A stretch of 40,988 bases of DNA from a virus. This document shows, one piece after another, positions 35,419 through 40,988 of this stretch. A program made the position numbers and the translations under genes. The stretch's first letter is position 1, and each line of letters starts with the position of its first letter. Under the pieces are notes generated by a model. It saw only the letters and a list, made by a program, of their open reading frames with translations, had not been told where the DNA came from and searched no databases. Location: positions 1 through 40,988 of the IMG/VR virus record IMGVR_UViG_3300036791_000666; one strand, given 5' to 3'.

Positions 35419-38310
35419 TCACTCCTGTTTTCCGTCCTGATTGAGTTGGTTCACCAGCGCTTGACGCAGCGCTCCAGCCCCGGCCGCGCCTGTCGCAGCG
35501 TAGACCGGACGCCCCAATGTGCGCGCCAGCGTGATCATGAACGCGCGCGTTTTCGGATCACTCGGCTTGCCGTCTGCCCGGTAGTCGATGTGGTTGCGAA
35601 TCTCATCATCGGTCGCCCCCGAATCGATCATGTCCTGCAGCTTGGCTTGGATGCGCGCGTGATGTTTGCTGGGCATCATGCCGCTGGTGTGGCCGGTCTG
35701 CCCGCTCTCGACCGCTGGCGCTTCGTCCTGCACTTCGGTGCGCTTCATCCCACGCTCGCTCGCCGTCTGCGCAGACCCCACCTCAGCCCGTTCTTTGGTC
35801 AGCGCATCACGGTCCTGCGGCTCATCGAACATGCCCGGCCCTTGCGCTTCGCGCGCCGCGCGTTCTTCATCCAACGCCTTCTGCGCGTTCGTGCGGTCAT
35901 CGAGGCTGAAGGTCTCGTCGCTGGCTTGCGCAGGTGCCTTGAACGTCACGTCCGCCTTGCCGACCTTCGTCGCCTCTTCCGTGTTCGGCAGTCGTCCCTG
36001 CGGTTCACCAAATTCGTTCGGGTCGAAGGTAACATCCTCACCGCCCTGGCGCACCTTGTCCACGATGCCACCGAGGAACCGATCCTTATCAGCCAACTCC
36101 TGCTGCAGCGCCTCTTCATCGATGGGCACACCAGTGTCCGCCGCGTGCGCGCGCACCTGTTCAATGATCATGTCGCGCAGTGACTGGCCTGTCGGTTGTG
36201 CGTTACGCAGTGTCGGCGGCGGTTCCCCACGCGCCTCGCGCGCCGTCCGCTCCAGTGGTGTCTCGTAGTAATCACCGGCATCCGGCGGCAAACCTGGAGG
36301 TCGCCCACCGCCCGCCAATCGGTTTCGAGCGGTTTCGAGTACGGCCTTGGTGTTGACGGACGGCTTGCCGGTGCCGTCAATCACGTTCTCGATCGCGCCG
36401 CGAATTTCCCGATAGCCCGCGCCGTAGCCCCCAGCGTCTTTGATGTCCTGCAACGATTCCGCGCCGCCAGACCCCGGCACAATTTCCATGTCGCCGCCGC
36501 GCCGGTTCTGCTCGACAAAGGTGTGCTTGCCCCCTGGTAGCGATTCGTTCTCTGCTGCCATCTGCCGCAGCTCGCGAATCTCATCCGGTGTCGCCCCGTG
36601 CGGGTTCGGCGGTGCTTCAGGCGGCGCCGGTTGCGCACGGTAAATTTCGCCGGTCCCACGGTTCAGTCCCAGATTCGGCTCATCAGCCAGCCCGCTCGAC
36701 TGCGGGAGGTTTGAGAGGATCGAGCTAAGGTCTGGACCAGCAGGCGCTTGCGGCGTACCAACATCTGGTGTGGGGGGAACAGGGGGTTCATCGCCCACAC
36801 TCACGGGGGTTTCTGGTGCAGCAGCTGTCGGCGGCATCGGACGCGTGCGCAGAAAACCGGGCTTGCCCAGCAGTGTGGTTGGGCCGGTCTCTTCTCCCAG
36901 GTTCTGCGCGCGTGGTTCCGGTACACGTGGCAGCTCCGGTGCTTCGCCGGTTGTCGGGAGCTGTTCCATTTGCCGGTAGAGCGGTAGCTCGTTGAACGGC
37001 GTCTGCGGTAGCGGCGGCGGTGCGGCGGCGCGCTCAGACGACACACCGCCAGTCTCTGGCAGCTGATCCATCTGCTGCTGCAGCGGCAACTCATGGAACG
37101 GTGTCGGCGGTTCCGGTTGCGGGATGATCGGCGGTGTCGGTACGCGCGAGGATGCTTCGCCGCCGGTTGTCGGCAGCTGGTTCATTTGCTGTTGCAGTGG
37201 CAACTCGTTGAACGGCGTCGGCGTCGGCACCTCATTCCCGAGGTTCTGAATCGGCGGCTGCGCCCCGCGTGGCAGCTCCGGCGCGGGCGTCTCCGGTAAC
37301 TGATCCATCTGCGCCGCCAGCGGCTTCTGACTGAACGGGGTCTGTTCCTGCGGAATGATCGGCGTGACGGGCGTTCGTGTTTTGAGCACACCGCCGCCGG
37401 TTTCTTCCGGCAAGTGCGCCATCTGCGACGCCAGCGGCATCTCGTTGAACTGCGCTTGCGGAATTGGCGGACGCGCACGCGGTGTCGGTGTCGGCGGCGG
37501 ATTCGCGGCCAGATCCGCTGCGCGCGCCGCGTCGGCGGCGGCTTGTCGCGTGCGCAACACATCAGCCGAAATCGGCGGCTTCGTGATCAGTCGCCCAGGT
37601 CCGCCGCGCGGCGGCGCTTCGGGTAGTCCTGCCTCTTGCACTTTGCCGATGCGTGCCGCGATCTGTTCTGGGGTGAGGCCACCAGCCTGCACGGGCTTTG
37701 CGATATCAAGCGCGGAGCCGGGCGGCGGAAAATCTTCCATCACCGGCGTCGGTGTCGGCGGCTTCGGCAGGTCTGGCAGCAGCGCCCCGAGTTTGCGAAT
37801 CGAGGCGGGCATCGCATCGCCAAAATGCTCTGACGCCATGCGCAGCGTCTGGATCGGACTCTTCACCGATTCGACCAACCCCGGTATCAGCGCGTGCGCG
37901 GTCCCGGCAATCGCGGTGTCCGTCGCGATGTTCTTCGCCTTCTGCGCCATCGAGGTCGGCGCGTCGAATCCGGTCGCTTGTCCAATCACATCACGAACAC
38001 CGCGCCCAATGCCGGTGCCCAGCGCGACGCCGGGGATGGTGCCCGCGCCCAGCGTCTCTGGTGTGCTCACGATGCCGCCGACGAGACCGCCGATCCCAGG
38101 CAGTGTATCGAGTGCAGCCTTGGCGAGCGGATGCAGCGCCGCGCCCCAGGTCGATCCTTCCTGCGCGCGCTTCTGTGCAGCTGCCGCATCACGATCACCG
38201 ACCGTACGCGAAACAATCAGCCCGGCCTTTTTCGGATCAAAGCCTGCCGGAAATTCATGCTCGTCTCCGTGACGATCGACGATGACGACGGGTTCCTGAT
38301 CGTCGCTCAT
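35419..38310 (-). CDS. Large internal virion-type protein, 963 residues, with Pro-rich repeats
   Basis: The N-terminal 150 residues include a Gly/Ala-rich, weakly hydrophobic stretch (PGIGGLVGGIVSTPETLGAG). Residues 288-455 carry five repeats of the form FNELPLQQQMNQLPTTGG spaced by Pro-rich segments. The C-terminal half is helical and charged, and the end is again Ala/Gly-rich (AATGAAGAGALRQALVNQLN). No catalytic motif is seen. Long, low-complexity proteins at this position are usually ejected internal virion proteins in podoviruses. It overlaps the upstream gene by ATGA. Confidence 0.65.
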   Translation of the reverse strand: MSDDQEPVVIVDRHGDEHEFPAGFDPKKAGLIVSRTVGDRDAAAAQKRAQEGSTWGAALHPLAKAALDTLPGIGGLVGGIVSTPETLGAGTIPGVALGTGIGRGVRDVIGQATGFDAPTSMAQKAKNIATDTAIAGTAHALIPGLVESVKSPIQTLRMASEHFGDAMPASIRKLGALLPDLPKPPTPTPVMEDFPPPGSALDIAKPVQAGGLTPEQIAARIGKVQEAGLPEAPPRGGPGRLITKPPISADVLRTRQAAADAARAADLAANPPPTPTPRARPPIPQAQFNEMPLASQMAHLPEETGGGVLKTRTPVTPIIPQEQTPFSQKPLAAQMDQLPETPAPELPRGAQPPIQNLGNEVPTPTPFNELPLQQQMNQLPTTGGEASSRVPTPPIIPQPEPPTPFHELPLQQQMDQLPETGGVSSERAAAPPPLPQTPFNELPLYRQMEQLPTTGEAPELPRVPEPRAQNLGEETGPTTLLGKPGFLRTRPMPPTAAAPETPVSVGDEPPVPPTPDVGTPQAPAGPDLSSILSNLPQSSGLADEPNLGLNRGTGEIYRAQPAPPEAPPNPHGATPDEIRELRQMAAENESLPGGKHTFVEQNRRGGDMEIVPGSGGAESLQDIKDAGGYGAGYREIRGAIENVIDGTGKPSVNTKAVLETARNRLAGGGRPPGLPPDAGDYYETPLERTAREARGEPPPTLRNAQPTGQSLRDMIIEQVRAHAADTGVPIDEEALQQELADKDRFLGGIVDKVRQGGEDVTFDPNEFGEPQGRLPNTEEATKVGKADVTFKAPAQASDETFSLDDRTNAQKALDEERAAREAQGPGMFDEPQDRDALTKERAEVGSAQTASERGMKRTEVQDEAPAVESGQTGHTSGMMPSKHHARIQAKLQDMIDSGATDDEIRNHIDYRADGKPSDPKTRAFMITLARTLGRPVYAATGAAGAGALRQALVNQLNQDGKQE
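36949..37449 (-). repeat. Five coding repeats of F-N-E-L-P-L-x-x-Q-M
   Basis: Within the 963-residue protein, five copies occur: FNEMPLASQMAHLP, FSQKPLAAQMDQLP, FNELPLQQQMNQLP, FHELPLQQQMDQLP and FNELPLYRQMEQLP. They are separated by Pro-rich spacers. The first begins at residue 288 and the last at about 439. Confidence 0.7.
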
Positions 38311-39503
38311 GGGTTCGGCTTATTCGGGATGATGTTCCCTTGTTCGTCGTACACCGTTCGTGGTTTCCCGCCACCGCCAGCACCAGGACCACTCACACCA
38401 GCACCGCCGACGACTTCACGCATCGCCTCGACCGCACTCTTTAATCCTTCCGGCGTGATGTTGTTGGCCAGCAGGTTGTCCCATTGCTTCATCAGGTACG
38501 GACTCGCAGCAGCGCGCCGACTGCCCATTAAGCCGTCGATCTTCATCTTCGCGGCTTTCATGAACACACCCAGCCGCTGAATCTTCGGATCCTGATTGCC
38601 GATCATTTGTTCGATGTTGCTGACGCGTCCCTCTCCAGGGCCGATCATGGACGAGGCGTCATCGATCGACTTATCCAGCAAATTCAGCGTGCGCGTGGCT
38701 TCCGTCTGATCTGCAGCCCTGGTATTGAGTTCCGCTTGCCCCGGCGCCGTCTTGGTCGCAGTCGGACCCGCGCCTCCAGGCTGTGTCCATTGATTCGTTC
38801 GGCGATCCACCGAAAAATACCGGCCGGTCGGTTTCCCTTGGGTATCCAATTCCGCGACGGGCGCCGTAAAGCTCTCGGGCGGTCCGGCGTCCGCCTTCTG
38901 CTGCGCAATCGCCGCCAGCCAATTCCGCGTGTCCGCACTGGTGTTGGCGGCATCGATCAAGCGCTGATTCGTCGCCGCGTCCTGTTGCTGTTTCGCCGTC
39001 GCGGTTTTAAGAAACCCTGCAGGCTTTCCCGTACCCGGTACCGTCGGACGATCAGCTTGCCCTGGTTCCAGCGGTCCCACCATCGGCTGATCGGGCGTCG
39101 CCGCTTGTGGAGTAAACACATCGGTGCGTCCCGTACGTTGCGCATACTGCACGTTCGGATTGTCAGCCGTGTAGAACCCGCCAGGCGCCGCTTGTTCCGC
39201 AAATTTATCAAACTGTGTCCCCGCCTGATTCGCCGCCGCCTCACGATCCTTACGTGCAGCCTCAGCCGCCGTGTCCTGATGCCACTGGTTAATCGCCTGC
39301 GTGTTGGCGGTACGAGCCGCTTCATCGGCCATGTGCGCGCGCGTGGTCTCAGCCAGCTGCGCCTGCGCCTGCGCGGTACGCGCCTGATTCTCCTGCACCT
39401 GATTGGCGACCTGCGCCTGCCGCAAGCGCTGTTCGATGATGCCCGAGACGGCATCGGCCATGCCGCCCGCTGCGCCGCCGAGTGCGCCGAGAGGGGCGTC
39501 CAT
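38307..39503 (-). CDS. Coiled-coil internal virion-type protein, 398 residues
   Basis: The start may be ATG 39503 or GTG 39506. The N-terminal 110 residues are Ala/Gln-rich helix (LRQAQVANQVQENQARTAQA), a long coiled coil. A middle part follows with Gly/Pro loops, then a helical C-terminal region with LDKSIDDASSMIGPGEGRVS and IQRLGVFMKAAKMKIDGL. It overlaps its downstream neighbour by ATGA. Probably part of the virion core or ejection apparatus. Confidence 0.65.
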   Translation of the reverse strand: MDAPLGALGGAAGGMADAVSGIIEQRLRQAQVANQVQENQARTAQAQAQLAETTRAHMADEAARTANTQAINQWHQDTAAEAARKDREAAANQAGTQFDKFAEQAAPGGFYTADNPNVQYAQRTGRTDVFTPQAATPDQPMVGPLEPGQADRPTVPGTGKPAGFLKTATAKQQQDAATNQRLIDAANTSADTRNWLAAIAQQKADAGPPESFTAPVAELDTQGKPTGRYFSVDRRTNQWTQPGGAGPTATKTAPGQAELNTRAADQTEATRTLNLLDKSIDDASSMIGPGEGRVSNIEQMIGNQDPKIQRLGVFMKAAKMKIDGLMGSRRAAASPYLMKQWDNLLANNITPEGLKSAVEAMREVVGGAGVSGPGAGGGGKPRTVYDEQGNIIPNKPNP

Positions 39504-40378
39504 CACTGGCCCCCACTATTTGACGGTGACCAATCGGTAGGAATCCAGCTGCTGGAATCATCACCATAGGGCAACGGTTGTCCCGTGGTGGGATCAATCG
39601 CCTGCCCAGAGGTCTCACCTGTCGCGCTCGCGCCCTCCGTGACCCCTGACTGACCCGACAGACCCGGCGGCAGCGGTTGAGACAGCGGAAAATCTGGATT
39701 GCCATAGACCAACGGATTCGTGTCCATTGTGGTACCGTCCCCGCCGCCAAACAGTTTTTTCAGCGCGCTCGCGGCCTTACTCAAATCGCCGCCGCCGCCA
39801 CTCCCACCACCCGCACGTGCCAACGCGCCCAGGATGCCTGACGCGATCGAGGTCGCGCCTCCGGCGTTTTCCCAGAATCCCGCTGTCGGCTCCGGACTCA
39901 GCGCAGGCGCCTGCAAAAATGACTGCCCACCCACACCGCTCCCCGGCGTCGAGGTCAGCGCGCCGGAGGGATTATCGAGCAGCGACGTGCCGTGCTTGGC
40001 GAGCGCCGCGCCCGCTGCCCGCGTCTCCGGCGTGAAGCTCGCCGGTGTCGTCCCGCCCGAAAACGACATCCGCGTCATGTGGCTGGTCCCCGGATCAAGT
40101 GTCGCCGGTTGCGCATTCTCAATCAGCGCGCCGCGCACCGCTTCATTCGCTCCGACGCCCGCCAGACTGTTGCGGTACTTGTCCGTGTTCAGGTTTTGAT
40201 TCGCTGCCTGCGTGCGCGCCGTCTGCGCGATATCGTACAGGCGCGCCGCCAACGCATCGCGCTGGTTGAGGTACTGGCCTTGTGCCGCACGCCCGCTGGC
40301 GGCGCCTTGCGTCGCCTTCCCCGTCAACTGGGACAGGTCATCCCAGAAACTGGAGTCAGCCGGATTCGTGACCGCCAT
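39503..40378 (-). CDS. Structural or internal virion protein, 291 residues
   Basis: It begins MAVTNPADSSFWDDLSQLTG. It has a helical Gln/Ala region (YLNQRDALAARLYDIAQTAR), a Gly-rich central part (ARAGGGSGGGGDLSKAASAL), and a Pro/Ser/Gly-rich C-terminus ending in Trp motifs. Its start is near the stop of the gene at 40381. A virion role is suggested by composition and position only. Confidence 0.6.
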   Translation of the reverse strand: MAVTNPADSSFWDDLSQLTGKATQGAASGRAAQGQYLNQRDALAARLYDIAQTARTQAANQNLNTDKYRNSLAGVGANEAVRGALIENAQPATLDPGTSHMTRMSFSGGTTPASFTPETRAAGAALAKHGTSLLDNPSGALTSTPGSGVGGQSFLQAPALSPEPTAGFWENAGGATSIASGILGALARAGGGSGGGGDLSKAASALKKLFGGGDGTTMDTNPLVYGNPDFPLSQPLPPGLSGQSGVTEGASATGETSGQAIDPTTGQPLPYGDDSSSWIPTDWSPSNSGGQ

Positions 40379-40380
40379 GA

Positions 40381-40988
40381 TCAGCCCCCTTGCGCGTCGA
40401 GTACCGCTTGCCGGTTCATCAGCGCTTGGAATTCCGCCGCGCTCAGGCCCAGCTGATCGTTGAACTGCTGGTTCTGATTCGTGATGCCCTGCTGCCGCAG
40501 GAACGCATCCAGGTCCGCGATCTTGCCCTGCAGCTGACGCGACTGATCGGCATTCATCACGCCAGCACCGGTCTGCAGCAGATTGACCAACTCCTGACGG
40601 CGCGACTGCGCTTGCTGCATCACCGCATTGCCGGAGAACTGCGACTCACCAGTCGTCGCCCGCTCGCGCGCGGCTTGCATCTGCGTATCGAGCGCACCGC
40701 TATTGGCTGCACCCTGCGCGTTCATCCGCTCCGCAATCTGATTGCGTTCATCGGCCAATCCCCGCTCCGTCGCCACACGATTCGCCGCAATCGCCGGAGC
40801 AATGGTCGGATCGTCGGCGCTCACTGGCCCTTGCCCTAGCTCTTTGAGCAGCGCATCGCGAATCGATTGAGAGAACGCATCGGTCCCAACATTCGCGGTT
40901 GGATCGTTCACCTGCGGAGGCGTCGGCGGCGGTGTCGCTGTCGGTACCGGTGCCGGTGTTCCCGTCTGCGCACTCCCCGCTGGAGCCG
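40381..40988 (-). CDS. C-terminal part of the structural protein that continues at 277
   Basis: The frame is open from the window edge to the stop at 40381. It starts with a Pro/Thr/Ala-rich linker (APAGSAQTGTPAPVPTATPP) and continues into a helical, Gln-rich region with TERGLADERNQIAERMNAQG and SGNAVMQQAQSRRQELVNLL. An internal GTG at 40911 exists but the linker in the same frame argues for a start upstream. Joining to bases 1..277 gives one gene of 295 codons in the same frame. Confidence 0.7.
   Translation of the reverse strand, partial: APAGSAQTGTPAPVPTATPPPTPPQVNDPTANVGTDAFSQSIRDALLKELGQGPVSADDPTIAPAIAANRVATERGLADERNQIAERMNAQGAANSGALDTQMQAARERATTGESQFSGNAVMQQAQSRRQELVNLLQTGAGVMNADQSRQLQGKIADLDAFLRQQGITNQNQQFNDQLGLSAAEFQALMNRQAVLDAQGG

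Noticed and set aside
37355-38272. Plus-strand frame opposite the 963-residue virion gene
   Set aside because: Ser/Cys/Ala-rich antisense translation, no start signal, in conflict with a well supported minus gene.
1-40988. CRISPR arrays, insertion sequences and rRNA genes
   Set aside because: No regularly spaced repeats with spacers, no transposase motif and no rRNA sequence was seen.

Overview
The window reads as the genome of a temperate, podovirus-like tailed bacteriophage. It is GC-rich and tightly packed, with many ATGA/GTGA stop-start overlaps. Hallmark genes visible are large terminase, portal, scaffold, major capsid protein, head-tail adaptor, a beta-propeller-like tail protein, a tyrosine integrase and a divergent pair of helix-turn-helix regulators. 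I see no tape-measure, sheath or tail-tube gene, which fits a short-tailed virion. The host cannot be named from sequence; sigma70-type promoters, twin-arginine-like leaders and Shine-Dalgarno sites indicate a bacterium. The two ends of the window join in one open reading frame (1..277 and 40381..40988, minus strand, 885 bp in total), so this is probably a complete circular or circularly permuted genome of about 41 kb cut inside a structural gene.

Layout. (1) The late operon is on the minus strand, from about 17.8 kb down to 1 and then, if the circle closes, from 40988 down to 35201. It runs: putative small terminase, small unknowns, a receptor-binding block (Pro/Gly-rich protein, LamG protein, S74-chaperone fibre), large terminase, portal, zinc-ribbon protein, TIM-barrel-like protein, structured leader with terminator, scaffold, capsid, decoration-like protein, adaptor, beta-propeller protein, and finally internal-virion-type proteins including one of 963 residues. 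(2) A plus-strand operon at 18.1-22.2 kb holds small mostly unknown genes. They are preceded by a repeated leader (tandem hairpins, AGGAACC, Shine-Dalgarno, GTAACC). (3) A minus-strand early lytic-type operon runs from 28.8 to 22.2 kb: Cro-like HTH, excisionase-like HTH, deoxyribosyltransferase-like protein, SSB-like protein, DEDD exonuclease, twin-arginine-leader protein, KGG-type protein, a Trp/Arg-rich peptide, DNA methyltransferase, PD-(D/E)xK nuclease, a two-helix membrane peptide and a beta-helix tailspike. (4) A plus-strand lysogeny-type operon starts at 28996 with an XRE regulator and integrase. It continues through many small genes (tandem winged-helix protein, membrane protein, many zinc-ribbon proteins) to 34992.

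Control. The lysis/lysogeny switch lies at 28778-28995 with divergent promoters. The operator overlapping the XRE/integrase promoter shares its right half (TATCCCTACAGG) with an operator just downstream of the plus promoter at 17.92 kb, so one regulator probably governs both regions. The XRE transcript appears leaderless. A convergent, AT-rich gap at 34993-35200 carries spaced CAGTTACG repeats and is the best origin candidate. No polymerase, helicase or initiator was recognised, so replication is probably host-driven.
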